The notes under the pieces are model-generated. The model had not been told where the DNA came from. It ran no database searches and was given only the letters and a program-made list of their open reading frames with translations. Shown here piece by piece: positions 28,162-37,503 of a DNA stretch of 64,000 nucleotides. A program made the position numbers and the translations under genes. The first letter of the stretch is position 1; the number at the start of each line of letters is the position of its first letter. Source of the stretch: Maribellus sediminis (GTDB lineage Bacteria > Bacteroidota > Bacteroidia > Bacteroidales > Prolixibacteraceae); NCBI RefSeq assembly GCF_011799805.1, contig NZ_WXUB01000002.1:992001-1056000 (forward strand). Direction: 5' to 3'.

Positions 28162-28193
28162 AAAAAGATCGGCCCACAGTGGCCGGTCTTTTT
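28162..28193 (+). terminator. Terminator after the second susCD pair
   Basis: An AAAAAGATCGGCC / GGCCGGTCTTTTT stem with one G-T wobble and a 6-nt loop (CACAGT), ending in a T-run. It lies 23 nt after the SusD stop codon. Confidence 0.85.
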
Positions 28194-28239
28194 CATATTC
28201 GACTAACCATATCGTAAAAAACACAATAACACTTACACC

Positions 28240-29478
28240 ATGCAACAAGGAGCAATTACCCCGGGACATACATCAGGCGCAATCAAAATAAAACTTTCAG
28301 TAATGCTATTTTTGCAATACATGATGTATGCTGTTTGGTGGGTACCTCTGGCCGCCTACCTTACCAACCTTGAGGTAAGCAGTCTCGAAAAGTCATTGAT
28401 TGTAAGCTCCATGGCAATTGGGTGTATTTTCTCGCCTGTTGTAGGTATGCTCGCCGACCGTTTTTTCGCGGGGCAAAAAGTTCTGGCGGTGCTCAACCTC
28501 ATTAATGCTGTAATGCTCTTTCTGGCCGGAACTACCAATAATACCGATTTTCTGTTTATCTGCCTGGTAATTGCCATGTTAGGATACATGCCAAGCTGGA
28601 GCCTTACCAGTTCCATCGCCATGGCTCATCTCGATTCGGAACAATTTCCAAAAGTCAGGATTTTTGGTTCGATAGGTTGGGTAGCTTCGGGTATTTTCAG
28701 TGTTATTTTTATTCAATTACTTCAACTTGATTTCGACGGCACAAACCTGCCATTTTATTGCGGTGCCGGAGTAAGCCTGGTTGCCATTGCAACCAACCTC
28801 ACTTTGCCCAATACTCCCCCACCCGCCAAAGGACAAAAAGGTTCACTCATTGATGCATTCGGATTAAGATCGGTAGAATTGATGAAGGATCGCAATTTTG
28901 CGGTTTTTATCGTTTTCTCCTTCTTATCGATGATCCCTTTTGCCATGTACTTTTCCTTTTTTTCCGAATTTTTACTCCACATAAAAACCAAATACATATC
29001 GGTTACCATGAACTGGGGAGTTTTAGCCGAAATGGGATTTTTGCTTTTAGTGCCGCCTGCAATCAAAAAATTTGGACTACGCAAAGTGATGATCTTCGGA
29101 TTGGTTGCCCTGTTCATTCGCTACTTTTCATTCTTCACCGGAGGAGTGATCAGCCAAAGCTGGATGTATTACATCGGTATTTTGATTCACGGACTGATCT
29201 TCGGTTTCTTTTATGTTGGTGGCCAGATTTACATCGATAAAAAGGCACCGGCTGAATTAAAATCGCAGGCACAGGGCTTTATTTTCCTGGTGACTTTTGG
29301 CGCAGGTCTGCTGGTAGGGAATTTTATTTGTGCCAAAATCATCGACTTTTACAAAACCAATGGTGGCTACAACTGGGATGCCATTTGGGGAATAATCACA
29401 GTAAGCTCAGCCGTCCTCTTAATTGCTTTCATGCTCCTATTTAAAAAGGATGAAAGCTTAATTCCTAAAAGCGAATAG
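28240..29478 (+). CDS. MFS permease, NupG-like nucleoside:H+ symporter family
   Basis: 412-residue inner-membrane transporter with about 12 hydrophobic helices. The N-terminal segment (KLSVMLFLQYMMYAVWWVPLAAYL), the VGMLADRFFAGQKVLA loop and VRIFGSIGWVASG resemble the nucleoside/H+ symporter family (NupG/XapB). In Bacteroidota such permeases also sit beside sugar-utilisation genes, so the substrate may be a sugar or a nucleoside. Following the orphan susCD by 100 nt, it could carry the imported ligand across the inner membrane. Confidence 0.82.
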   Translation: MQQGAITPGHTSGAIKIKLSVMLFLQYMMYAVWWVPLAAYLTNLEVSSLEKSLIVSSMAIGCIFSPVVGMLADRFFAGQKVLAVLNLINAVMLFLAGTTNNTDFLFICLVIAMLGYMPSWSLTSSIAMAHLDSEQFPKVRIFGSIGWVASGIFSVIFIQLLQLDFDGTNLPFYCGAGVSLVAIATNLTLPNTPPPAKGQKGSLIDAFGLRSVELMKDRNFAVFIVFSFLSMIPFAMYFSFFSEFLLHIKTKYISVTMNWGVLAEMGFLLLVPPAIKKFGLRKVMIFGLVALFIRYFSFFTGGVISQSWMYYIGILIHGLIFGFFYVGGQIYIDKKAPAELKSQAQGFIFLVTFGAGLLVGNFICAKIIDFYKTNGGYNWDAIWGIITVSSAVLLIAFMLLFKKDESLIPKSE

Positions 29479-29524
29479 TTTTTTAGGCAAATTAGTACCT
29501 ATGATCTACTAATTCAACTTTACT

Positions 29525-30250
29525 ATGAAATACTGTTTCCCCCTTTTCTTTTTACTGATCGGACTGTTTTCCTGTACGGAACCGGAGGAAACAGAACCTG
29601 AAATGGAACCGTGCGACTTCTACGCCACCGGACATTTTAAGGATACCATTCCCGGGAAGATCCCGGAGTTATACTGGCCGTGTATGGAAACAAAAGATCT
29701 GGTGGATGCCGTTTCCTACAACTTTCCGAGTCTGTATATTCAAATGGCAGGTTGCTGTGGTTTGCAAAGTGGTTACGATATGGTTAAAAGAAGCCATGGT
29801 TTCCCTGAACTTGAAAGTCGGGAAGATGCACTTGAGAACCTTATTGCCAAATATATTTCGATTGATACAATACATTACAACCGCAATCTGCTGTCGATTC
29901 AGCACGGTGGTTTTAATTTCTATACCTACAACCTTGAAGTTGTTTTGGCCCAGGAAGTTTTTCTCAAAAGTGCTACCAAACAACAAAAGCTCGATTTACT
30001 AAACGAACTTAAAATAAAGCAAGACCTCAGAAACGGAGAGTCAGGTGATTACGCAGCTGAAGGTCCAACTTTTGCAACTTCAAGAGTAATGTTCTTCGAC
30101 GATTATCAGCCCCTGCTCGACAGTATGCAGCAAAATCACATTATAAAATCGATAGTTGAACTGGGAACAATAAATCACGGAACCGAAGCTTTTGATGCTG
30201 CACAAAATACAATTTTCGTAATGGCCGGGCAATATGCATTGCAGCTTTAA
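29525..30250 (+). CDS. Conserved lipoprotein of unknown function
   Basis: 241 residues with a short signal peptide and lipobox Cys17 (GLFSC). After an acidic linker the domain contains LYWPCMETKDLVDAVSYNFPS, a Cys pair (AGCCGLQSGYD) and a conserved-looking C-terminal half (FFDDYQPLLDSMQ). I do not recognise the family. It has its own intergenic gap of 46 nt after the MFS gene and converges with the next gene, so it may be co-transcribed with the permease. Role unknown. Confidence 0.75.
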   Translation: MKYCFPLFFLLIGLFSCTEPEETEPEMEPCDFYATGHFKDTIPGKIPELYWPCMETKDLVDAVSYNFPSLYIQMAGCCGLQSGYDMVKRSHGFPELESREDALENLIAKYISIDTIHYNRNLLSIQHGGFNFYTYNLEVVLAQEVFLKSATKQQKLDLLNELKIKQDLRNGESGDYAAEGPTFATSRVMFFDDYQPLLDSMQQNHIIKSIVELGTINHGTEAFDAAQNTIFVMAGQYALQL

Positions 30251-30272
30251 ACACTACATTTAACAGCAACAA

Positions 30273-32033
30273 TCAATCAAAAAATACATAATACCAGTAT
30301 GTATCAGCAAACTCTCGTAACGCATTTTGTGCTTTTTGCTTATTCCCCTGGTTTTGCTGAAAAAGCTGGTAGTACCGTTGAAACCGTTGTTCGGTTTGCG
30401 GATTGATTTGAAGCCTTGTTAATTCAGGCAGCTCTCCTACCCGAAGTAATTTATAGGTTACAACTGCCTCTTCCACATTTTTGGGAATTTTGGTGTAACC
30501 TGCCTTTTCCATTGCAGGAAGCAGTGCTACAATGCCTTTCATATCTTTTTGAAGCATTAACCAGGCCAGTTCGTATTCCAAAGCAATTCTATTTGTTGAG
30601 TCGGATTGTAAAACCGGCAGGAGGTTTACCCACGGTTTATCGCTTTGCACAAAAAAATCAAGTTTCGTATCCAACCGCCTTTTTTCGCCAAGATCCTTAT
30701 CGGCCAATACTGCCTGATCATCGTTCAGGAACTTTCGAAGATCCTGTGCTCGTTTCTTATAAAACAGCGACTTCTCCAGTATTGAAATGTATTTCTCTGC
30801 TGTTTTGTAATTGCCTTTTATCAGCTCGGTTTTAATCATCATCGTAAGCGATTCCGGCGTATTTCCTTGCATCACCATATATTCGTAGGCCCACCGCTGA
30901 GCCTCGTTAACCATTCCGGTGGCATAGTAATAAAATCCGCCGCGTTTCAATATTTCGCTGATTATCTCCCAATTCAAAAAAAGTGTGCTTCCATCGGGGC
31001 TTTGCCTGAAACGAAAAAAAGAATCAGCCAGTTTGCCGGTTTCGGCCAGAGCAACATTGTTCAGAAACAAGGTGAGTTTGTTGTTGGTTGGGAAACGTTG
31101 GTTAAAACGAATCAGCTCATCGTATTGCTGCGCGTAAAACAGTTTTTCGGCCTGAAAATAGTCACGGTTCTTTTCATCAACTCGATTAAAAACCAAAACA
31201 GCCAACACCAAAAGAATAATGTATGGAGTGAACTGATTAAGGTGATTTTTCTTTATTCTAAGCCGATCAAATACTTTTAATTTCAGTTTCGAAAGGAGTG
31301 GAACAAACAGAATTAGCAAAGCCGTTGCTGAAAAAAGCTTGACTTGTCCTCCAATTCCTACTGTTTCCAGCGGCGCAACAAACAATGATTCGGTAGTTTG
31401 GTAAAACAAAAGCCGGCTGCCAAACACAAAAAATACAGCAACAGCCAACCAGCTTACCAGTAATTTTAACCAACTTTTCTCCAGGATAAAAAACAAGGTC
31501 ATCATCCCGAGCAGCAAAAAAGAAAAGCTGCCAAAAAGAAAATAAGCCAGTGGAAGTAGCACCACAGAAATCCACTGAAATTTAGGTTTGAATGGCGTGA
31601 TTACACGATACAAAATCAACTGAAATAAGATTCCCAATGTATTTAAAGCCTGGTACTGGTAGTTGGTTTGCATTAAAAATATGGCAGCACCAACAACAAA
31701 CGGCACCAGAACAAACCGACTTCGATCCGGCTTTTCGGCGAAACTTTGCAGTAGCAATACAATTCCACAAACTTCGATACTTACCAGAACAGCCCCAATA
31801 ATTGGATAATAATAGAAACTGGTCTGAAGTGTTCCCAAATACTCCAGAAATCCTCCCGGATAATGAAGGTGATCGATTAAATACGGTAATGAAACCAGGA
31901 ACAAGGATGATTTTTCCTGGTAGAAAAAAATGTAATCGGTAAAGCGATACAGAAAAAAGGTTCCAAACAGGAACAAAAGCAGGTAAGGAAAGAATCGAAA
32001 AAGCAGTTTGTTTTTTTGTTCAACTGAATTCAT
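30273..32033 (-). CDS. DUF6057-like polytopic membrane protein with TPR-like tail
   Basis: 586 residues. The N-terminal 270 residues hold about nine or ten hydrophobic helices (for example LLFRFFPYLLLFLFGTFFLYRF). The C-terminal half is a soluble helical-repeat region (ETGKLADSFFRF, GNYKTAEKYISILEKS). This layout fits the DUF6057 family of Bacteroidota. It starts 10 nt after the propeller lipoprotein gene and the two form an operon. A membrane-anchored scaffold for the partner lipoprotein is an inference; no function is known to me. Confidence 0.7.
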   Translation of the reverse strand: MNSVEQKNKLLFRFFPYLLLFLFGTFFLYRFTDYIFFYQEKSSLFLVSLPYLIDHLHYPGGFLEYLGTLQTSFYYYPIIGAVLVSIEVCGIVLLLQSFAEKPDRSRFVLVPFVVGAAIFLMQTNYQYQALNTLGILFQLILYRVITPFKPKFQWISVVLLPLAYFLFGSFSFLLLGMMTLFFILEKSWLKLLVSWLAVAVFFVFGSRLLFYQTTESLFVAPLETVGIGGQVKLFSATALLILFVPLLSKLKLKVFDRLRIKKNHLNQFTPYIILLVLAVLVFNRVDEKNRDYFQAEKLFYAQQYDELIRFNQRFPTNNKLTLFLNNVALAETGKLADSFFRFRQSPDGSTLFLNWEIISEILKRGGFYYYATGMVNEAQRWAYEYMVMQGNTPESLTMMIKTELIKGNYKTAEKYISILEKSLFYKKRAQDLRKFLNDDQAVLADKDLGEKRRLDTKLDFFVQSDKPWVNLLPVLQSDSTNRIALEYELAWLMLQKDMKGIVALLPAMEKAGYTKIPKNVEEAVVTYKLLRVGELPELTRLQINPQTEQRFQRYYQLFQQNQGNKQKAQNALREFADTYWYYVFFD

Positions 32034-32043
32034 TGCGTCATTT

Positions 32044-33510
32044 TTAGTTCGTTGCCCAACTTGCCTGAACCGCCTGTTTATTGGCAGTGCTTCTCAACTT
32101 TCCGGGTTTGAAATGTACATCGGCAGTTGCAAATTCGGGAATATTAAAGGTCTTTATAAATTCGTCGTAAAATTCCGGATCTTTCTGAGGCAGAATAAAA
32201 GGTTTCGAGGTATTTCCGTTTTCATCAACAAACGAAATGTAAGGACGAGCAGTTAAACCGTCGTCACGTTTACTGCTAAACACCAGCCAGCTGCTGTTGG
32301 TCGACCAGCTGTGATAGCTTTCGGTAAAATCGCTGTTTCCTTCACACTTTGTAACCTGAAAATCGGCAAGATCAATACTGTACAAATCGGCTTCCTTATG
32401 CCAGATTGAAAAACAACCATAATCGTGCAAGGTGAAAACAAGTACATCACCCTTTGGCGAAATCCTTGGAAAGGAAACGCTTTTGCCTATCGCTTCAGCA
32501 TCAAAAACCAGCTCAGGTGCATTAAACGATCTTGTTTCGGGATCAAATTCGGCACGGCACAGGTTGTATTTTGTATCCTGATAATCATAGTCTTCAGCAA
32601 TCTGTTTTGCACGGCAGAAGTACAGATAGCGACCATCGGGCGACCATTCGGGATAGGTATCCATAAATTGCTTGTCGGGATCAACAGGCACCTGCATCAT
32701 TTCATTCTTAGCCACATCGTACATCACCAGCGAAGAATTAAGATCGGAAACCTCGATCTTTTTATTGTCCATTGAATGAAATTGCTGCACGACTTTATTC
32801 GATGAAAAAGCCACAAATTTGCCCGAAGGATGCCAGCGCGGGTAAGTTGCGCCGTTTTGCATTTCAGGCGTTTTCAGGTTTACCTTTTTTAAATCGTCAC
32901 CGTCGGCAAAATAGGTGCCACCCAGGTTTCCACGCATGTGAAACATGAAATCATCGGAGTTCTGGTTGTTAAAGGCGTGGCAATTGACGCAGTTCTGCCC
33001 CACCACATTGTTCTCGATCACCACCTTTTCTTTAAAACTATCCAAACTTCGCTCAACAATGCTGATCTCGGTCCAGCTTTCGTAACCGGGGTACAACAAG
33101 CGATAATACAAATACGGATCGATTTCCTGCGCAGAAACCTGGTTGCTAAAACTTTTCAATTTTAACCACTTTCCGCTTTGCTTTACGAATACCTGAAACG
33201 AAATTTCTTTTCCCTTGTTTTCGCTTAGTAGCTTTTTCCACTTTCGCTCGGGAAACTGAATGATGCTGTTTTTACTTTGAACGGTAAAACCTTGGTCATC
33301 CGCTCCAACAACTTTTACCACGCAGGCTTCATTTTCATCCACCACCTTAAAATTTAAAGGAGCAATATTGAAAGGTATTGTTAATGCGGTGTAATCCGGC
33401 TTTATATGGGGCAGTGTTTCTGTACTTTTCAGGTCATCGCCGGGTGTTCCCGTGCAACTCCATAAAAAAATACTACTAATCACAAGTATGTAGAACCCGC
33501 GAATGCTCAT
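32044..33510 (-). CDS. TolB-like propeller lipoprotein with a CxxCH haem-type motif
   Basis: 488-residue lipoprotein (Cys19, LWSC). An N-terminal beta domain (about 40-165) is followed by GQNCVNCHAF (Cys174, Cys177, His178), a c-type haem attachment motif, and then PD40/TolB-type blades (YPRWHPSGKFVAFSS, YPEWSPDGRYLYFCR, FPRISPKGDVLVFTL) to about residue 470. The single CxxCH could bind haem or be a conserved structural remnant; a distal Met ligand is not obvious, though FMFHMRGN follows closely. The operon partner is the DUF6057-like membrane protein. Confidence 0.8.
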   Translation of the reverse strand: MSIRGFYILVISSIFLWSCTGTPGDDLKSTETLPHIKPDYTALTIPFNIAPLNFKVVDENEACVVKVVGADDQGFTVQSKNSIIQFPERKWKKLLSENKGKEISFQVFVKQSGKWLKLKSFSNQVSAQEIDPYLYYRLLYPGYESWTEISIVERSLDSFKEKVVIENNVVGQNCVNCHAFNNQNSDDFMFHMRGNLGGTYFADGDDLKKVNLKTPEMQNGATYPRWHPSGKFVAFSSNKVVQQFHSMDNKKIEVSDLNSSLVMYDVAKNEMMQVPVDPDKQFMDTYPEWSPDGRYLYFCRAKQIAEDYDYQDTKYNLCRAEFDPETRSFNAPELVFDAEAIGKSVSFPRISPKGDVLVFTLHDYGCFSIWHKEADLYSIDLADFQVTKCEGNSDFTESYHSWSTNSSWLVFSSKRDDGLTARPYISFVDENGNTSKPFILPQKDPEFYDEFIKTFNIPEFATADVHFKPGKLRSTANKQAVQASWATN

Positions 33511-33675
33511 AAGTTTAGATTTTGTATAAAGTAAAAGTTGAAAATTGTATTAACCAAATATTTACGCGTATAATTAAGTATAAAATTGCTTTGGCATATC
33601 GGTTATCAATCCGTGCTAAATATCATGCTAAACTTTAAATTTCGTATAAAAAGCTATTTTTTAATTTCAAATCGT

Positions 33676-33705
33676 TTTGCTTATTAATTATAATTTCTAC
33701 ATTTG
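33676..33705 (+). promoter_or_regulatory. Promoter of the ilv leader and operon
   Basis: TTTG (33676-33679), an 18-nt spacer and TACATTTG (33698-33705) match the Bacteroidota housekeeping promoter. Transcription would start near 33712, about 16 nt before the leader peptide start codon. The remainder of the 217-nt gap to the divergent lipoprotein gene is AT-rich with no other clear signal. Confidence 0.75.
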
Positions 33706-33727
33706 TTTCCGAAGTCAAAATTATACG

Positions 33728-33793
33728 ATGAGAGTAATTAATAACATTCTAGTCCTTCTGGTTGTCATTCTTGGATTTTCTGAGGAAGGTTAG
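33728..33793 (+). CDS. ilvL: ilv operon leader peptide
   Basis: A 21-codon ORF, too short for routine gene calling. Codons 3-15 contain eleven branched-chain residues out of thirteen (Val3 Ile4, then ILVLLVVIL at 7-15, interrupted only by Asn5-Asn6); the tail is GFSEEG. It lies between a promoter and a terminator upstream of ilvD, which is how translation-coupled attenuators sense charged tRNA-Ile, tRNA-Val and tRNA-Leu. The stop codon (33791-33793) abuts the antiterminator half-site at 33781-33791, so a ribosome that finishes the peptide would cover that half-site. Confidence 0.9.
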   Translation: MRVINNILVLLVVILGFSEEG

Positions 33794-33833
33794 ATCATGT
33801 TATAAATTGAACGATATTTACAAGCCTTTCTCA
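33781..33833 (+). promoter_or_regulatory. Antiterminator of the ilv attenuator
   Basis: TGAGGAAGGTT at 33781-33791, the end of the leader ORF, can pair with AAGCCTTTCTCA at 33822-33833: eleven pairs including one G-T wobble and one bulged G (33824). The downstream partner is the 5' arm of the terminator, so the two structures exclude each other. Ribosome stalling at upstream Ile/Val/Leu codons would leave 33781-33791 free and favour readthrough into ilvD. Confidence 0.75.
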
Positions 33834-33853
33834 AAAAAGAGAAAGGCTTTTTT
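33822..33853 (+). terminator. Attenuator terminator before ilvD
   Basis: A perfect 11-bp stem between AAGCCTTTCTC (33822-33832) and GAGAAAGGCTT (33839-33849), with a 6-A loop and a T-run to 33853. It stands between the leader peptide and ilvD, 34 nt before the ilvD start. Confidence 0.9.
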
Positions 33854-33886
33854 AATATTTAAACCGACAGTAAAAGACAAAATAGT

Positions 33887-35716
33887 ATGCAGATTCCATT
33901 AAGAAGCGATACCACAACAAAAGGTCGCCGAATGGCTGGAGCAAGAAGCCTTTGGAGAGCAAATGGCGTAAAAGAAGAGCAATTTGGTAAACCGATAATT
34001 GCGATTGTAAACTCATTTACACAATTTGTACCCGGACACGCACACCTCCACGAAATTGGTCAATACCTGAAAGGCCTGATAGAAAAACACGGTTATTTCG
34101 CCGCCGAGTTCAACACCATTGCAGTAGACGATGGTATTGCCATGGGGCACGACGGTATGTTGTACTCACTGCCTTCGCGCGATGTAATTGCCGACAGTGT
34201 TGAATATATGTGCAATGCACACAAGGTGGATGCGATGATCTGCATTTCGAACTGCGATAAAATTACACCCGGAATGTTGATGGGCGCCATGCGTTTAAAC
34301 ATTCCGGCAGTATTTGTTTCGGGCGGACCGATGGAAGCCGGTGAAGTGGACGACAAGTACCTCGACCTGGTAGATGCCATGGTAATGGCCGCCGACACAA
34401 ATGTTTCTGACGAATACCTTACCCGTGTTGAACAGAACGCCTGCCCTACCTGTGGCTCGTGTTCAGGAATGTTCACTGCCAATTCAATGAACTGTCTGGC
34501 AGAAGCCATCGGTCTAGCGCTTCCCGGCAACGGAACAATTGTTGCTACTCACGGCAACAGAAAACGTTTGTTTGAGGAATCAGTTGAGAAAATTGTTACG
34601 GCAACAAAAACGTATTATTACGAAGGCGACGACCGCGTGCTTCCAAGAAGTATCGCTACCCGCGATGCTTTCCTCAATGCCATGAAGCTGGACATTGCCA
34701 TGGGCGGATCGACCAACACGGTTCTTCACCTGCTGGCCATAGCACACGAAGCAGGCGTTGATTTCACCATGAGCGACATCGACAAGCTTTCGCGCCAAAC
34801 ACCTAACCTTTGTAAGGTAGCTCCGAATTCTCATTACCACATTCAGGATGTAAACCGTGCCGGAGGTATTTTATCCATTCTGGCCGAGCTTAATCGCGGT
34901 GGATTGCTTGAGACCGCCGTTAACCGGATTGATGGCAAAACACTGGCTGAAGCAATTGCGGAATATGATTTAATGAGTGAAACGGTTAGCGATGATGCCA
35001 TCAGAAGATTTAAATCGGCTCCCGGCGGAGGCAGAAACCTGGTAATGGGATCGCAGGAAAGCCAATACAAGGAACTGGATACCGACCGCGAAAAAGGTTG
35101 CATCCGCGATATGGAGCATGCCTACAACAAAGATGGAGGACTGGCTATTCTTTTTGGAAATATCGCTGAAAAAGGCTGTATTGTAAAAACAGCAGGAGTG
35201 GATTCCTCCATTTTCAAATTCACAGGAACAGCTAAAGTTTTCGATTCGCAGGATGATGCAGTAAATGGCATTTTAGGCGATACCGTACAAAAAGGAGATG
35301 TTATCGTTATTCGTTACGAAGGCCCGAAAGGTGGTCCGGGAATGCAGGAAATGCTCTACCCCACTTCGTACCTGAAATCGATGCAGTTGGATAAAGATTG
35401 TGCCCTGATCACCGACGGACGTTTCTCGGGAGGAACTTCGGGTCTTTCTATCGGACATGTTTCACCCGAAGCTGCAGGAGGCGGAGCCATCGGATTGATA
35501 CAAAACAACGATAAAATTGAGATTGATATTTCGGCACGTTCTATCAACCTGTTGATTTCGGATGAAGAACTGGCAAACCGCCGGAAAGCCGAAGACGCAA
35601 AAGGTGATAAAGCATGGAAACCCGGTGCACGTGAGCGAAACGTGTCGAAGGCACTGAAAGCCTACGCCAGTCTGGTTTCTTCAGCCGATCTTGGAGCAAT
35701 AAGATTAATAGATTAG
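33887..35716 (+). CDS. ilvD: Dihydroxy-acid dehydratase
   Basis: Removes water from 2,3-dihydroxy-isovalerate and -methylvalerate, giving the keto acids for valine and isoleucine. The 609 residues match the family throughout: [27 protein letters not shown], Cys123 in [11 protein letters not shown], Cys192 in [17 protein letters not shown], and a C-terminal [23 protein letters not shown]. The VPGHAHL form, with no Cys there, resembles the oxygen-sensitive [4Fe-4S] E. coli-type enzyme (inference). First gene of ilvD-ilvB-ilvN, controlled by the attenuator upstream. Confidence 0.97.
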   Translation: MQIPLRSDTTTKGRRMAGARSLWRANGVKEEQFGKPIIAIVNSFTQFVPGHAHLHEIGQYLKGLIEKHGYFAAEFNTIAVDDGIAMGHDGMLYSLPSRDVIADSVEYMCNAHKVDAMICISNCDKITPGMLMGAMRLNIPAVFVSGGPMEAGEVDDKYLDLVDAMVMAADTNVSDEYLTRVEQNACPTCGSCSGMFTANSMNCLAEAIGLALPGNGTIVATHGNRKRLFEESVEKIVTATKTYYYEGDDRVLPRSIATRDAFLNAMKLDIAMGGSTNTVLHLLAIAHEAGVDFTMSDIDKLSRQTPNLCKVAPNSHYHIQDVNRAGGILSILAELNRGGLLETAVNRIDGKTLAEAIAEYDLMSETVSDDAIRRFKSAPGGGRNLVMGSQESQYKELDTDREKGCIRDMEHAYNKDGGLAILFGNIAEKGCIVKTAGVDSSIFKFTGTAKVFDSQDDAVNGILGDTVQKGDVIVIRYEGPKGGPGMQEMLYPTSYLKSMQLDKDCALITDGRFSGGTSGLSIGHVSPEAAGGGAIGLIQNNDKIEIDISARSINLLISDEELANRRKAEDAKGDKAWKPGARERNVSKALKAYASLVSSADLGAIRLID

Positions 35717-35776
35717 AACTAACATTGAAAAACAAAATATAGACATAGCCTGTTATGGCAGATAAAATCAAACAGT

Positions 35777-37474
35777 ATGACAGCTAAAAAAGTTACCGGT
35801 TCGCAAGCATTGATCCTTTCATTACTGGAAGAAGGAGTTGATACCATTTTTGGGTATCCGGGAGGCGCAATTATGCCTGTTTACGATGCTTTGTACGATT
35901 TCGATCAAAATGTAAAACACATTCTAACCCGCCACGAGCAGGGAGCCATCCATGGAGCTCAGGGCTATGCAAGAGTCACAGGGAAACCCGGTGTCTGCTT
36001 TGCAACTTCAGGCCCGGGTGCAACTAACCTGATGACAGGTATTGCCGACGCCATGATTGATTCCACACCATTAGTCTGTATTACCGGACAGGTGGCCTCG
36101 CCATTGCTAGGTACCGATGCTTTCCAGGAATCGGATATTGTTGGGATGTCGATTACGGTAACTAAATGGAACTACCAGGTTACTACACCCGAAGAAATTC
36201 CTGAAGCAATTGCTCAGGCCTTTTACATTGCCAATTCCGGACGTCCGGGACCTGTGCTCATCGATTTAACGAAAGATGCGCAGTTTGGCGAACTTGATTT
36301 TGAATACAAGAAATGTACAAAAATACGCTCCTATCTTCCTGAAACACCGGTTGATCCGCATCAGGTAAAAGCTGCTGCCGAATTGATCGATGCCGCGAAA
36401 AAGCCTTTGTTGCTTTTCGGTCACGGTATTATTATTGGTCGTGCCGAAGAAGAGTTAAAAGCATTTGTTGAAAAAACCGGCATTCCTGCTGCATGGACCA
36501 TCATGGGACTTTCAGCTTTACCTACCGATCATCCACAAAATGTTGGTATGTTGGGAATGCACGGAAATTACGGTCCGAACCTGCTCACAAACGAAGCCGA
36601 TCTGATCATCGCCGTTGGAATGCGTTTCGACGACCGTGTGACCGGAAAAGTAAGTGAATATGCAAAAAAGGCCAAGATCATTCATCTCGAGATTGATCCG
36701 GCAGAAGTAGATAAGATCGTAAAAACCGACGTAAGAGTTGTGGGCGATGCGAAGAAATCCCTGAAAATGCTTACGGCCAATGTGAAGGAAAACCAGCACA
36801 GTGAATGGCTGGGTGAATTCAACAAGTGCATGGCAATTGAAAAGGAAAAAGTGATCGATAAAGACCTTCATCCTACCAAACCCGGATTGACTATGGGTGA
36901 AGTAATTCGCCTGGCTTCTGAAAAAACCAACCACGATGCCATTCTGGTTACCGACGTGGGTCAGCACCAGATGGTTGCACAGCGCTACTTCAAATTTAAA
37001 ACATCGCGTAGCAATGTTACTTCCGGAGGTCTGGGAACCATGGGATTTTGCCTGCCAGCCAGTATGGGGGCACAACTTGGAGCGCCTGACCGGACAATTA
37101 TTGCAGTAATTGGCGATGGTGGTTTCCAAATGACCATCCAGGAATTGGGTACCATTGCACAAAATAAACTACCGGTTAAAATTATTGTTCTTAACAACAA
37201 CTTCCTTGGGATGGTGCGCCAGTGGCAGCAATTGTTCTTCGATAAACGCTATTCGTTTACCGAGTTGCAAAACCCCGATTTTATCATGATCGGCAAAGGT
37301 TTTGGAATTGAAGGCCACAAAGTGGAAAAACGCGAAGACCTTGATGCCGGTGTTCAGAAGATGATAGACCACGACGGTCCGTATTTGCTGGAGGTTGTTA
37401 TCGAAAAAGAGGACAATGTATTCCCGATGGTACCAACCGGAGCTTCGGTTTCCGACGTATTACTTGAACCATAA
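35777..37474 (+). CDS. ilvB: Acetolactate synthase large (catalytic) subunit
   Basis: Thiamine-diphosphate enzyme that makes acetolactate or acetohydroxybutyrate from pyruvate. 565 residues in the usual three domains: N-terminal pyrimidine-binding domain with the activating Glu region (FGYPGGAIMPVYDAL, HEQGAIHGAQGYAR), central FAD/DHAP-like domain (GMRFDDRVTGK), and C-terminal pyrophosphate domain with GDGGFQMTIQELGTI and an NNNFLGMVRQWQ loop. It follows ilvD by 60 nt and precedes the regulatory subunit by 29 nt. Confidence 0.97.
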   Translation: MTAKKVTGSQALILSLLEEGVDTIFGYPGGAIMPVYDALYDFDQNVKHILTRHEQGAIHGAQGYARVTGKPGVCFATSGPGATNLMTGIADAMIDSTPLVCITGQVASPLLGTDAFQESDIVGMSITVTKWNYQVTTPEEIPEAIAQAFYIANSGRPGPVLIDLTKDAQFGELDFEYKKCTKIRSYLPETPVDPHQVKAAAELIDAAKKPLLLFGHGIIIGRAEEELKAFVEKTGIPAAWTIMGLSALPTDHPQNVGMLGMHGNYGPNLLTNEADLIIAVGMRFDDRVTGKVSEYAKKAKIIHLEIDPAEVDKIVKTDVRVVGDAKKSLKMLTANVKENQHSEWLGEFNKCMAIEKEKVIDKDLHPTKPGLTMGEVIRLASEKTNHDAILVTDVGQHQMVAQRYFKFKTSRSNVTSGGLGTMGFCLPASMGAQLGAPDRTIIAVIGDGGFQMTIQELGTIAQNKLPVKIIVLNNNFLGMVRQWQQLFFDKRYSFTELQNPDFIMIGKGFGIEGHKVEKREDLDAGVQKMIDHDGPYLLEVVIEKEDNVFPMVPTGASVSDVLLEP

Positions 37475-37503
37475 TTTAACCTGGAACGCTTAAAAAAAGA
37501 AAA

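Noticed and set aside
36518-37162. 214-codon minus-strand ORF within ilvB
   Set aside because: Antisense to a fully conserved acetolactate synthase; Cys/His-rich nonsense composition typical of antisense frames.
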